From NCBI RefSeq assembly GCF_000373765.1, contig NZ_KB892392.1, positions 1-62,493 of the forward strand: 62,493 nucleotides of DNA, given 5' to 3'. The translations under genes were made by a program, and so were the position numbers. Positions 1-9,123 of this stretch are shown here, piece after piece. The first letter of the stretch is position 1, and each line of letters begins with the position of its first letter. Source of the DNA: Legionella shakespearei DSM 23087 (GTDB lineage: Bacteria; Pseudomonadota; Gammaproteobacteria; Legionellales; Legionellaceae). The notes under the pieces are model-generated. The model worked only from the letters and a program-made list of their open reading frames with translations, was not told where the DNA came from and searched no databases.

Positions 1-25
1 AGACGCGCTCAGGACGACGTGGATC
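1..25. repeat. Family C palindrome, right arm only (cut by window edge)
   Basis: The first 25 bases match the right arm of the repeat seen complete at 8881-9033, 35268-35377 and 43203-43316 (core GCGCTCAGGACGACGT). The left arm lies outside the window. Confidence 0.8.
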
Positions 26-43
26 TGGGAATGGCACAGTTTT

Positions 44-131
44 GTAGCCCGTATTAGGCGAAGCCGTAATACGGGAATGAGTTGATTGCCACTTCTCTCC
101 CGTATTACGGCTGGCGCCTAATACGGGCTAC
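44..131. repeat. Family A palindrome (variant arms)
   Basis: The ends are GTAGCCCGTATTA and TAATACGGGCTAC, with a loop containing TTGCCACTT. The arms carry small insertions (ggcgaagcc, ggctggcgcc) relative to the other family A copies. It stops 2 bases before the icmF stop codon, so it forms the 3' untranslated end of that gene. Confidence 0.85.
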
Positions 132-133
132 TA

Positions 134-3055
134 CTACACCACCACTTCATTCAACGTAAAGCCATTCAATATGCCTGGCGTGAAGGGATTGACCTGATTG
201 TTTGTTTTTAACAAATAGCGTCCTGAATTGCTGTTTACTTCAAACAGGATTTGCAGGCTGGAACTGTCTTGTTCATCAACCAATACATTGACCTTTTCCA
301 AGAGCTTGAATATGGCCCAGATACCTTGCTCGGCCAGTTCATAGTGGTTTCCTTCAATAGAGTCTAAAGCCAGTTTTGCATTATTCTGTGGCCATGTGAA
401 GCGCGTAAATGATTCACTGCCTTGGTTATCGGTTAATTTGGTTGCTCCAATTTCCAGATTCAGATTGGCTACCACAGGGTCAAGACTGATTTTTTGTAAA
501 CTGAAATCTATCTTGCACTCATCACCATGATCGGGGAAAAACATGTTAGTGATAATGTTAGCCCTGATGATTTCATCCATAGTCTCAGAAGAAATAGGCA
601 GTACAAAATCGTTGACGGCTTTCGGTTTCCATTCAGCACTGGATGTATCAAGGAATGGTTTAATGTATTGCTCCGAAAAAGTATTTAGTACACCATGAGT
701 TGCAAAGAAACGGTTGAAATCGGCTATTTGTATTTCTTGCTCTTGTGCTGAATCAAAGGGATAGCGTTTTGCGATGGTATTCCTGAATTCATTGAATACG
801 GTTTGTTGCCATTGCTGATTTATATATTGACGACTGTCCCTGATCAGAATAACCCAGGTATCTCCAGCTATTTGCTTTGCCCATGAACTCAGTGGCTCAG
901 GCAATTGACGGGATTGGCTAAACAGGGAACTCACCGGATCAGATGAGTTTTCATTAATAAACCGCGCCCGAGTCAAATTGAAGGCAGTTTTACCACCATC
1001 ATTCACTACAGAAAGGGTTGAAATAAAGCGCTCTAATTCACCTATTTTCTGGCTTAATTCTCTGACACTGGATAGGCTCATTAAATTCAAATCAGTAAAT
1101 TTATGGGCCACAAATTGGTTGAAATTAGAGTTGTCATCGGTAATATCAGGTTTGGTTTCCTGTTGTACCAAAGTGACAAGCCGGTTAATGGCATTCGTTT
1201 GTTGCAAGTTAGCGACAATCTGCCGACCTTGTTGATAGTCCTGATAATGTCTTGGCTGTGACTTTTTCATGAACGTCTGCCACCAGGTAACATAATCGAA
1301 GCAATAGGACTGAATTAACAAATGCTGTAACTGCGCCATATCCTGACGAGCCAATACCCAATTTTCTGACTGCAGCTTGCGGCTGATTGCCGGAATATCT
1401 TTCATTACTTGTTTAAAACCTTCTTTGGTATAATAAACAGGTAATTCATCTGTTGCCAGATTAAAGCCTTCTACTGCGATTTTTTGCTTGTCTTTAGAGA
1501 ACGATTCTTTGGCAATAGAATAAAATAAATAACTTGTTGGCAAAGCATTGAGATAGTTTCTGGCATCGCTGATGATTTGTTGCTTCGTTTGCACATGATG
1601 CACAGGCTTGGCAAGCGTACTCTTTAACAACGCCAGCTGTTTCGCGGCGGTGCCTGGCTTTTGATCTCGCCATTTGTATTTGAACCAATCCTGGACTTCA
1701 TTTGCTGAAAAAAATTCTGGTTGTGCCAGCATCAAGTAAATCTTTAATGCTTTATAACGCACGATAGGTGTATTACCGGGATTAGTGATTTCTTCTTCCA
1801 GATCATTGGTCAAGGCGGGTAAAAACTCCCCTTCCAGCCGTTGCTGGGTATTATTATGCAGATTTAACTTAAGTTGATGTACCGTTGGCAAAGAGATGGA
1901 GTTAGTGGCTATATGATCCATGTCATTTGCTGCTTTAGACAGATGGTACAAGGCTTGTGCGCCATTATTACCTTGAGAGTTTAAGGTATCATAGGCAAGT
2001 AATTCTTTACTGGCATCATCAAGCAGATGCGCTGTTTTGTAATGATTGTAGCTCATGACCAGTAGGGTAATACCTGCAATGCTGGCAGCGGCTGCAATAA
2101 TGGGTTTTTGGGAAAATTTCCTGGTTTGAGGTGCCTGGCTGCATTGTTCTTGAATTGTTTTCAGAGCGCCTTCAACAAAGTACGCGCGGTAATTGGTGGC
2201 CTGAGGAAAGGTATCCTGAACAACAAGGGCGTATTCATGCTGAATCTTTTTATTCAAACGATCAATACTTACGCCACCTTGTTCGGCACTGGTAAAATAG
2301 AGGGAGTGAAGTTGAAATAATTTGGGTGAAATTCCCTGTATTAGTGCTTGTATTGGGGCGCGCAGGCTGGATAATTGCAAAGGTAGTTCACGAATCAGGC
2401 TGCGTTTGATAGTAGAACGTACGGGATGCATTTTGGTGATCACTTGCTGGGCAAGCAATTCAACCAGTTGATTAAATTGTTGGGAATACGTTTCAACTTT
2501 TTTGCGCACCTGGTTGAGGCAATCCAAAGAGAACCCTAAGGGTTTGGATAAATCAGAGGCATGTTCCATTTGATAAAATTCAGTGAACCCAGCCAGCGTA
2601 TCCATTTTTGTAAAGATCAGCGCCAGTTCAACCTGATACCCCAGATTCACTCCAAATTTTTCCAGCAATTGCAAATGGGATTTTTTACTTTCTGCAAACT
2701 GGGCAGGCTCTGCGATTAATAGATCATTGACGTCAACACATAAAATCAAGCCTGTAATTTTAAGGTAACGGTTGCAACGATTTAATTGTTTTAAGGTATT
2801 TTGTAATAAGGTTTTACTGTTGGTAAGCCAGCTTTCACCCAGCTCGACAATAATGCCTTGTTGGTTAAAATATATTTTTGCATGCTGCTCACTAAATACC
2901 GGCATTTCTTCCATAGTACTTTGTTTTAGCAGTGCCGATTTCCCCTGTTCGTTTTTACCAGTAATCACTATGAAGGATAATTGGTTAACCTGGGGTTTTA
3001 ATTGGGAAAGTATTTTTTTTATGGCATCAGATAATGCACGTAACGAGTTATCCAT
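134..3055 (-). CDS. icmF: IcmF, inner-membrane component of the Dot/Icm type IVB secretion system
   Basis: IcmF works with IcmH/DotU in the inner membrane to stabilise the Dot/Icm core complex, which delivers effectors into host cells. The product has 973 residues, as expected for L. pneumophila IcmF. A Walker A motif, GKNEQGKS, lies at residues 33-40, and a single strong hydrophobic segment begins near Pro318 (about 318-337). The long C-terminal part is largely hydrophilic. The start codon overlaps the icmH stop by one base (TAATG), so the two are translationally coupled. The stop codon directly abuts a palindromic repeat (44-131). IcmF/TssM homologues also occur in type VI secretion systems, but the partner is of the short IcmH type and no other T6SS gene is in view. 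Confidence 0.95.
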   Translation of the reverse strand: MDNSLRALSDAIKKILSQLKPQVNQLSFIVITGKNEQGKSALLKQSTMEEMPVFSEQHAKIYFNQQGIIVELGESWLTNSKTLLQNTLKQLNRCNRYLKITGLILCVDVNDLLIAEPAQFAESKKSHLQLLEKFGVNLGYQVELALIFTKMDTLAGFTEFYQMEHASDLSKPLGFSLDCLNQVRKKVETYSQQFNQLVELLAQQVITKMHPVRSTIKRSLIRELPLQLSSLRAPIQALIQGISPKLFQLHSLYFTSAEQGGVSIDRLNKKIQHEYALVVQDTFPQATNYRAYFVEGALKTIQEQCSQAPQTRKFSQKPIIAAAASIAGITLLVMSYNHYKTAHLLDDASKELLAYDTLNSQGNNGAQALYHLSKAANDMDHIATNSISLPTVHQLKLNLHNNTQQRLEGEFLPALTNDLEEEITNPGNTPIVRYKALKIYLMLAQPEFFSANEVQDWFKYKWRDQKPGTAAKQLALLKSTLAKPVHHVQTKQQIISDARNYLNALPTSYLFYSIAKESFSKDKQKIAVEGFNLATDELPVYYTKEGFKQVMKDIPAISRKLQSENWVLARQDMAQLQHLLIQSYCFDYVTWWQTFMKKSQPRHYQDYQQGRQIVANLQQTNAINRLVTLVQQETKPDITDDNSNFNQFVAHKFTDLNLMSLSSVRELSQKIGELERFISTLSVVNDGGKTAFNLTRARFINENSSDPVSSLFSQSRQLPEPLSSWAKQIAGDTWVILIRDSRQYINQQWQQTVFNEFRNTIAKRYPFDSAQEQEIQIADFNRFFATHGVLNTFSEQYIKPFLDTSSAEWKPKAVNDFVLPISSETMDEIIRANIITNMFFPDHGDECKIDFSLQKISLDPVVANLNLEIGATKLTDNQGSESFTRFTWPQNNAKLALDSIEGNHYELAEQGIWAIFKLLEKVNVLVDEQDSSSLQILFEVNSNSGRYLLKTNNQVNPFTPGILNGFTLNEVVV

Positions 3056-3840
3056 TAGTTATCCAGCATGGCAAGTTGGGTGTGTCCAAATAAAACCGTT
3101 TTTGCTTTATTTTCCAGTAAAATCTGGCTGGTCAAGAATGCCAGAGCGATCAGGCTTACTGCTGCTACTGCTGCAATTATGGAGGCCCGGTAATTTCTTT
3201 TAACGGTTTTGGGTATGGGGTTTTCATTAAATAAGCGTTGTGGTTTATTGAAACGGTATTGTTGAATAATCTGGTACAAATCTTCAATCGTATTATCCAA
3301 GACCTGACGTCCATCCGCCTTAAGATGGTATTCTCCTTCAAATCCGGCAATAAGGCAAAAGTAAACCAGTTCAATTAAATCAAGAAATTGATTAGGCCGT
3401 TCTTTAATGTAATTTAATATTTCAAAAAAACGTTGTTGCGGTTGCGCACCGTCATGGGTCAATGGGGTAAAGGATTTAAATTCAGCGGCTATATTATAGA
3501 CGCGCAAATAGCTTTTCCCGAGAATTTCATCAATGGTTGCTGACATCAGATAATGAGCAATGCTGATAAGATCCAGAGGATATTTCGAAGCATCCAGCTT
3601 ACTATGAAATGCCCGTAACTCATGTTCTATATTTTCTCTGATATGTTCAATAGGGGGCAGGGTAGGGCTTAGGCAAAGCCTTTCCAATAGTGATAATAAA
3701 GGGCCTGCTGCCGCAACCAGAGTGTTGGTAGAAAAAGGAGCAATAAAGAGTTTTGAGCGATAGTATCCTTGCGGAACCAGATTCGATTCCGATATGGCAA
3801 GGCGGCTGACAAGCGAAGCCGGATAATGCTCAGCTATCAT
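3055..3840 (-). CDS. icmH: IcmH/DotU, Dot/Icm type IVB secretion inner-membrane protein
   Basis: IcmH (DotU) is the partner of IcmF and assists assembly and stability of the Dot/Icm complex. I chose the ATG at 3840, which gives 261 residues (the known IcmH length) and has GGAG six bases upstream. A TTG 12 bases further up extends the frame but has no better ribosome site. The protein has the DotU/TssK-associated alpha-helical domain and one C-terminal hydrophobic segment at about residues 225-246, ending in a short tail. It is first in the icmH-icmF pair. The 115-base gap after purH holds possible promoter boxes. Confidence 0.95.
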   Translation of the reverse strand: MIAEHYPASLVSRLAISESNLVPQGYYRSKLFIAPFSTNTLVAAAGPLLSLLERLCLSPTLPPIEHIRENIEHELRAFHSKLDASKYPLDLISIAHYLMSATIDEILGKSYLRVYNIAAEFKSFTPLTHDGAQPQQRFFEILNYIKERPNQFLDLIELVYFCLIAGFEGEYHLKADGRQVLDNTIEDLYQIIQQYRFNKPQRLFNENPIPKTVKRNYRASIIAAVAAVSLIALAFLTSQILLENKAKTVLFGHTQLAMLDN

Positions 3841-3903
3841 GGGTAGCTCCAAATCAATTGTGCTTCATTTATTGCATCAGCACTGACTGTAATTTAATAA
3901 AAG

Positions 3904-3942
3904 ATGATACGTTATATACCGCTCTTTGTTCAAGGTAGTCAA
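3904..3942 (-). promoter_or_regulatory. Possible sigma-70 promoter(s) for icmH-icmF
   Basis: Two overlapping box pairs read leftwards: TTGACT (3942-3937) with TATATA (3918-3913), spacer 18; and TTGAAC (3933-3928) with TATCAT (3909-3904), spacer 18. Both lie in the purH-icmH gap. Neither is perfect. Confidence 0.3.
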
Positions 3943-3955
3943 GGCAGATTTAGCT

Positions 3956-5545
3956 TTAATGTTTAAAATGACGTATGCCGGTGAAGACCATGATTATGCC
4001 ATGCTCTTCGGCACAGGCTATGATTTGATCGTCTCTGATTGAGCCTCCGGGCTGGATTATAGCGCTAATTCCTGCTTCTGCTGCGATTTCTACAGTGTCA
4101 GGGAAGGGAATAAACGCATCCGATGCCATAACGCTGCCTTGCGGATTAAAACCCATTTGCTCCGCTTGCCAAAGCCCGATTCGTGCACTCATCACCCTGC
4201 TTGTCTGGCCGCCGCCTATACCAATAGTAGCTCCATCTTTAGCATATACTATAGCGTTTGATTTCACGTGCTTGGCTGCAAGCCAGGCAAACATTAAATC
4301 CTGCATTTGTTGTGCAGAGGCTTTATTTTTAGTGACGGTCTGCAGTTCGCAGTTTACTAAAGACAAGGAATCATGTTCCTGTACCAATAGACCACCATCA
4401 ACCTTTTTCATATTAAGCCGGAATGCATTTTCCTGGTTCCAAAAGCCAGTAGCAAGGACACGAACGTTTTCTTTGGCAGCCAGTACTTTTTTAGCTTCTT
4501 CGCTGACTTCCGGAGCTACTATGACCTCGACAAACTGCTTTTCAAGAATAGCTTTGGCCGTCTCTTTATCCAGGGTTTGATTAAAGGCAATAATACCTCC
4601 ATAGGCTGATTGCGGATCCGATTGGAAAGCCCGTAAATAAGCATTATGGATGTTATTACTGATGGCAATCCCGCAGGGATTGGCATGTTTGATAATAACG
4701 CAAATGGCTTGATCGGCCGGAAACGATTTAACACAATCAAGAGCCGCATCAGCATCCAGTATATTATTGTAAGATAACTGTTTGCCCTGAAGCAGTGTTG
4801 CTGCACCTAAAGAACCCGTTGCTGCATTCTTATCGGCATAAAATATGGCTTGCTGATGTGGATTTTCACCATAGCGTAAGTCACTGATTTTATTAAATTG
4901 ACAGGTAAGCACATCAGGAAAACCACTTGGAGTACAATCAGCATCCAAAGTCGTCAGATAATTGGCTATGGCTGCATCATAAGCTGCCGTATGGGCAAAT
5001 GCTTTTTTCGCCAGAGTAAAGCCCCAATGCGATGGCGCTTTTTTAGTCTGTAGACATTCAATCAGTTCAGCATAGTCGTCAGGTGTTACTACTACAAAGG
5101 TATGGGCATGGTTTTTAGCCGCTGCGCGTACCATGGTAGGGCCACCAATATCAATGTTTTCTATGGCCTTGTTAAAATCACAATCGGGTCGGCTGATGAC
5201 CTGTTCAAAGGGGTATAAATTGACGATCAGTAGCTCAATAGGCTTTATATTGTGCTCTTCCAGGCTCTGCCTGTCTTGTTCACCGCGTGCCAGCAGGCCT
5301 GCATGAATGGCTGGATGTAATGTTTTGACTCTGCCGTCCATCATTTCCGGAAAACCGGTGCATTCACTGACATCGGTGACAGGCAGGTTATGTTCTCTTA
5401 ACAAGGCCGCGGTATTTCCTGTGGCGATTAACTCTATCTCGTTGAGATGCAGAACCTGTGCAAGCTCAACTATGCCGCGTTTATCAGATACACTGAGTAA
5501 TGCTCTGCGTGGCTGGAATGAAGAATAAATCTGTTTTTTGGCCAT
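3956..5545 (-). CDS. purH: Bifunctional AICAR formyltransferase / IMP cyclohydrolase PurH
   Basis: PurH catalyses the last two steps of IMP synthesis: formyl transfer from 10-formyl-THF to AICAR, then ring closure. The start taken (ATG at 5545, MAKKQIY...) gives 529 residues, the usual length. An in-frame extension to 5611 would overlap prmA. The N-terminal MGS-like cyclohydrolase domain (about 1-150, with RALLSVSDKRG and the GGPTMVRAAAKN segment) is followed by the formyltransferase domain (ALDCVKSFP, KHANPCG, SDAFIPFPD). AGGA precedes the start. It lies 28 bases after prmA as the last gene of the aroQ-accB-accC-prmA-purH operon. Confidence 0.97.
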   Translation of the reverse strand: MAKKQIYSSFQPRRALLSVSDKRGIVELAQVLHLNEIELIATGNTAALLREHNLPVTDVSECTGFPEMMDGRVKTLHPAIHAGLLARGEQDRQSLEEHNIKPIELLIVNLYPFEQVISRPDCDFNKAIENIDIGGPTMVRAAAKNHAHTFVVVTPDDYAELIECLQTKKAPSHWGFTLAKKAFAHTAAYDAAIANYLTTLDADCTPSGFPDVLTCQFNKISDLRYGENPHQQAIFYADKNAATGSLGAATLLQGKQLSYNNILDADAALDCVKSFPADQAICVIIKHANPCGIAISNNIHNAYLRAFQSDPQSAYGGIIAFNQTLDKETAKAILEKQFVEVIVAPEVSEEAKKVLAAKENVRVLATGFWNQENAFRLNMKKVDGGLLVQEHDSLSLVNCELQTVTKNKASAQQMQDLMFAWLAAKHVKSNAIVYAKDGATIGIGGGQTSRVMSARIGLWQAEQMGFNPQGSVMASDAFIPFPDTVEIAAEAGISAIIQPGGSIRDDQIIACAEEHGIIMVFTGIRHFKH

Positions 5546-5573
5546 TTTAATCCTACCTGTAGTGGTGCATTTA

Positions 5574-6449
5574 TCAAGCGCTTTTGGCAAAAACCAATAA
5601 AGCCCAGCCATCCATGTGTTCTGTGCGAACTACTTCAAAGAAAGAGTCATAAGCCTCTATCAATTGGTTTGCCTGTTCGGATAACAAACCGGATACTATC
5701 AGATGACAGCCGGGATGAAGCAATTGATGAAAGCGATCTTTTAAACTGATTAAAGGAGCGAGCAAGATATTGGCAATAATTAAATCAACAGGATCCTGTA
5801 AGGCTTCAGGAAAACCTACAGACAATTGCTGCTCATTAATTGCATTGGATACCGCATTATTATGGGTTGCCTGTAGAGCCTGATTGTCTATGTCTACAGC
5901 ATGAACGTGCCTGGCACCCAGTTTTAAAGCCGCCAGAGACAGTATTCCTGAGCCACAGCCATAATCAATGACGGATTTGTTGTGTAAATCCGCTTGCTCC
6001 AACCATGTTAAACACAAGGCTGTAGTTGGGTGGGTACCCGTACCGAATGCCAGGCCAGGATCGAGAATCAGGTTGACTGCATCAGGGTCTGGAGGGCTTT
6101 GCCAGGTAGGGCAAATCCAGAGACGCTTGCCAAAACGTTGCGGTTTGAAATCGTCCATACAGGCTCTTTCCCAGTCTTTATCAGGCAGGGCATCCAGGCT
6201 GCAAAGCAGTTTAGGTCGGGTACTTGATAACAACTCTCTTGCCGCTTGCGCTTCTTCTGCCTGAGCATATAGGGCATGAATGATTATTTCAGGCCATAAA
6301 GGAGTAGTGCCCGGTTCTGGTTCAAGAACGGGATTATCATTTTTGTCAGTAAGCATAATGGATAATGCACCTGACTCTTCCAGTTCTTCACTGATTTCCT
6401 CTACATCGGCTGTTGGACAATGCTCTATTTTTAATTGAAACCACACCAT
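5574..6449 (-). CDS. prmA: Ribosomal protein L11 methyltransferase PrmA
   Basis: A SAM-dependent enzyme that trimethylates ribosomal protein L11. It has 291 residues, normal for PrmA. The N-terminal substrate-recognition part (about 1-100) precedes a Rossmann methyltransferase domain with the SAM motif VIDYGCGSGILSLAA and the motif IANILLAPL. LAFGTGTHPTTALCL is the characteristic PrmA segment. An AAGGA ribosome site lies within the end of accC, whose stop codon is one base from this start. The accBC-prmA linkage is common in gammaproteobacteria. Confidence 0.96.
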   Translation of the reverse strand: MVWFQLKIEHCPTADVEEISEELEESGALSIMLTDKNDNPVLEPEPGTTPLWPEIIIHALYAQAEEAQAARELLSSTRPKLLCSLDALPDKDWERACMDDFKPQRFGKRLWICPTWQSPPDPDAVNLILDPGLAFGTGTHPTTALCLTWLEQADLHNKSVIDYGCGSGILSLAALKLGARHVHAVDIDNQALQATHNNAVSNAINEQQLSVGFPEALQDPVDLIIANILLAPLISLKDRFHQLLHPGCHLIVSGLLSEQANQLIEAYDSFFEVVRTEHMDGWALLVFAKSA

Positions 6450-6450
6450 A

Positions 6451-7797
6451 TTATTCCTTCAGCATTTTTTCTAAATAATGAATGTTGGTGCCGCCTTCTA
6501 TGAAGGATTTGTCATGAAGGATGCGTTGATGCAATTCAATATTGGTTTTAATGCCATCAATGATTATTTCATCAAGGGCATTACGCATTCTGCCAATCGC
6601 TTCAGCACGAGTTGCGCCATAACTGATGAGTTTACCTATCATTGAGTCATAATTAGGTGGCACGGTATAACTGCTGTAAATATGGGAGTCAAAACGCACT
6701 CCTGGACCGCCAGGCTGGTGCAGCAATTTTATAGTTCCTGGAGACGGCATGAATGTTTTGGCATCTTCCGCGTTGATTCGGCATTCAATGGCATGTCCAC
6801 GAAGTTTAATATCATCCTGAGTTAAGGTCATAGGAATATCGCTGGCAATTTTGATTTGTTCTTTAATCAAATCAATACCGGTTATCATTTCTGTAACGGG
6901 ATGCTCAACCTGAATACGGGTATTCATCTCGATAAAATAAAAACAGCCATCCTGGTATAAAAACTCAAAAGTTCCTGCGCCGCGGTATTCCAGTTTTTTG
7001 CATGCATTAATTACTGAATCGCCAATTTCTTTTCTTAATTCCGGGGTAATCCCTGGGGCAGGTGCTTCTTCAACTACTTTTTGATGACGCCTTTGCATGG
7101 AGCAATCACGCTCACCCAAATGGATGGCGTTGCCTTTTCCATCACCTAGTACCTGAAACTCTACATGTCGTGGATTTTCAAGAAATTTTTCCATGTATAC
7201 AGTGGGGTTGTTAAAGGCTGCCTTGGCTTCACTGCGTGTGAGTGCTATGGCACTTAACAGATTGGATTCGCTGTGGACTACCCGCATGCCTCGTCCACCA
7301 CCGCCACCAGCCGCTTTAATGATGACTGGAAAACCAATTTTTCGACCCATCTCCAGATTCACCGCATCATCATCGCCTAAGGGGCCATCAGAACCCGGTA
7401 CACAAGGTACGCCAGCCAGTTTCATGGCTGCAATGGCTGATACTTTGTCACCCATGAGACGAATGGTATCGCCTCTGGGGCCGATAAAGCGAAAGCCACT
7501 TTGCTCGACGATGTCGGCAAAGTCAGCATTTTCAGATAAAAATCCGTAGCCAGGATGAATCGCTACAGCATCGGTAATTTCTGCGGCTGAAATAATCGCC
7601 GGAATATTCAGATAACTTTTTTGAGCTGGTGCAGGGCCTATACATACGGTTTCATCGGCAAGACGAACATGCAACAGGTCTTTATCTACATCAGAATGGA
7701 CTGCGACAGTCTGTATGCCTAGTTCTTTACAGGCGCGTAATATACGCAAGGCAATTTCGCCTCGATTCGCGATAACTATTTTACTGAGCATGGACAT
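6451..7797 (-). CDS. accC: Acetyl-CoA carboxylase biotin carboxylase subunit AccC
   Basis: ATP-dependent carboxylation of biotin on AccB, the first half-reaction of malonyl-CoA synthesis. It has 448 residues. The N-terminal domain starts [14 protein letters not shown], the ATP-grasp glycine-rich loop is [11 protein letters not shown], and the catalytic region contains [14 protein letters not shown]. Two start codons are possible: 7797 (MSMLSK) and 7791 ([11 protein letters not shown], closer to most AccC proteins). An AGAGAG run precedes both. It follows accB after 6 bases and nearly touches prmA. Because an OadA/PycB-type subunit is encoded nearby, a second biotin carboxylase role is conceivable, but ordinary AccC is the safe call. 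Confidence 0.96.
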   Translation of the reverse strand: MSMLSKIVIANRGEIALRILRACKELGIQTVAVHSDVDKDLLHVRLADETVCIGPAPAQKSYLNIPAIISAAEITDAVAIHPGYGFLSENADFADIVEQSGFRFIGPRGDTIRLMGDKVSAIAAMKLAGVPCVPGSDGPLGDDDAVNLEMGRKIGFPVIIKAAGGGGGRGMRVVHSESNLLSAIALTRSEAKAAFNNPTVYMEKFLENPRHVEFQVLGDGKGNAIHLGERDCSMQRRHQKVVEEAPAPGITPELRKEIGDSVINACKKLEYRGAGTFEFLYQDGCFYFIEMNTRIQVEHPVTEMITGIDLIKEQIKIASDIPMTLTQDDIKLRGHAIECRINAEDAKTFMPSPGTIKLLHQPGGPGVRFDSHIYSSYTVPPNYDSMIGKLISYGATRAEAIGRMRNALDEIIIDGIKTNIELHQRILHDKSFIEGGTNIHYLEKMLKE

Positions 7798-7803
7798 GTC
7801 TCT

Positions 7804-8280
7804 CTATTCTATAATAAACAAGGCCTGGTCGTACTCAACAGGATCCCCGTTTTTCACTAATATTTCTACGATTTTACCCGCACGATCGGCTTCAATTTCA
7901 TTAAACATTTTCATTGCTTCAACAATACATAAGGTATCGCCAACTTTGACTGCCTGACCTATAGAGACAAAGGGGGGCGTTTCTGGCGATGGGGATGTGT
8001 ACATCGTTCCAACCATGGGTGAACGAACTTTGTGTCCGTTAGAAGCGGGTACAGGTTTGCTTTCACTGTGGGATGGATGTATTGGCGTTGGAGCAGGAGC
8101 CGCTACAGGTTGCTGTTGTTGCGGTTGTGGGGAAATATAGCGAATTTGCTGCGGTGCTTCTACGGGAGCACTGCTATGACGGCTTAATCTTAGTGACTCT
8201 TCGCCTTCTTTGATTTCAATTTCAGAAATGCCGGTTTCTTCCAGCAATTCAATGAGTTTTCTAATTTTTCGGATATCCAT
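7804..8280 (-). CDS. accB: Biotin carboxyl carrier protein of acetyl-CoA carboxylase, AccB
   Basis: Carries biotin between AccC and the carboxyltransferase of acetyl-CoA carboxylase. It has 158 residues. The N-terminal helical part ([15 protein letters not shown]...) is followed by a Pro/Gln/Ala-rich linker (about 45-80) and a C-terminal biotinyl domain with the EAMKM motif; the biotinylated lysine is about Lys124. GAGAG lies before the ATG. It sits between aroQ (12 bases upstream) and accC (6 bases downstream). Confidence 0.97.
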   Translation of the reverse strand: MDIRKIRKLIELLEETGISEIEIKEGEESLRLSRHSSAPVEAPQQIRYISPQPQQQQPVAAPAPTPIHPSHSESKPVPASNGHKVRSPMVGTMYTSPSPETPPFVSIGQAVKVGDTLCIVEAMKMFNEIEADRAGKIVEILVKNGDPVEYDQALFIIE

Positions 8281-8292
8281 TGTTGATTCTCT

Positions 8293-8730
8293 CTACTTAA
8301 ATTCTTTAATAATTGAGGTTAACGCCAGGAGATAACCTTGAGCACCGAACCCGCTGATAACACCTTTGGCAATATCAGAAAAATAGGAATGGTGGCGAAA
8401 AGTTTCTCGGGAATAAATATTACTGAGATGTACTTCAATAAACGGTATTGCTACAGCGGTAAGCGCATCGCGCAGTGCAATGCTGGTATGGGTGTAAGCG
8501 GCGGGATTAAAGATAATATAATCCACTTTATCGTTCCTGGCCTGATGAATGGCTTGAATTAAATCGCCTTCAGAATTGCTTTGAAAACAGGTTAACGCAA
8601 AACCTGCTTTTTGGGCAGCATGGGTCAAATCAGCATTTATCTGATCTAAAGTAACAGAACCATAAACAGAAGGTTCACGAGTACCTAAAAGGTTTAAATT
8701 GGGCCCATTCAAGGCAAGAATTTTTTTCAT
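8293..8730 (-). CDS. aroQ: Type II 3-dehydroquinate dehydratase AroQ
   Basis: Dehydrates 3-dehydroquinate to 3-dehydroshikimate in the shikimate pathway. It has 145 residues, typical of the dodecameric type II enzyme. Signature elements are [14 protein letters not shown] near the N-terminus, [17 protein letters not shown] (catalytic region) and [13 protein letters not shown] followed by FRHHSY. It is the first gene of the five-gene operon, an arrangement known from many gammaproteobacteria. No strong promoter was found upstream; weak boxes TTGCCG and TAGACA with 17 bases between can be drawn. Confidence 0.97.
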   Translation of the reverse strand: MKKILALNGPNLNLLGTREPSVYGSVTLDQINADLTHAAQKAGFALTCFQSNSEGDLIQAIHQARNDKVDYIIFNPAAYTHTSIALRDALTAVAIPFIEVHLSNIYSRETFRHHSYFSDIAKGVISGFGAQGYLLALTSIIKEFK

Positions 8731-8880
8731 TAGACTTCAGTGTAGTCTCATTTTTGCTGATTTTGCCTTATCTTTAAGAACATGTCTATATATCTTCGAG
8801 GATATCGGCAAGATCTCCGCACGTTAGCTTCAAGATTTGACGTGTAGGTCGGTCTCTTCTAAACCTCTTTACTATTCCCC

Positions 8881-9033
8881 GATCTACGTCGTCCTGAGCG
8901 CGTCTTTTTGCGCGAAGGATCTCCCCAAAGCGGCATGGTGCCACTTTGATCCCGGCTGCAAGCAGACCGGGCTACACGCCCTGCCAGCTTTCAGGAGATC
9001 CTTCGCGCAAAAAGACGCGCTCAGGACTACGTG
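8881..9033. repeat. Family C palindrome with a nested family B half-copy
   Basis: The left arm (GATCTACGTCGTCCTGAGCG...) and the right arm (...AAAGACGCGCTCAGGACTACGTG) are near-perfect complements. Between them, 8948-8975 is a family B right half (GATCCCGGCTGCAAGCAGAC then CGGGCTAC). It occupies most of the 393-base gap between the divergent aroQ and oadA, which is otherwise featureless. Confidence 0.85.
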
Positions 9034-9123
9034 AAAAGGGTTGAATGATATGTCGCATCAGATGGTGCTACGCAACATACTTTGTGCTATTGTTTTTTAG
9101 ATAAATGAAACAGGAATTGATTC

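Noticed and set aside
134-3852. Type VI secretion tssM/tssL pair
   Set aside because: Sizes and context match IcmF/IcmH of Legionella; no other T6SS component is present.
5546-5611. N-terminal extension of purH
   Set aside because: It overlaps prmA; the family start MAKKQIY and an AGGA site support 5545.
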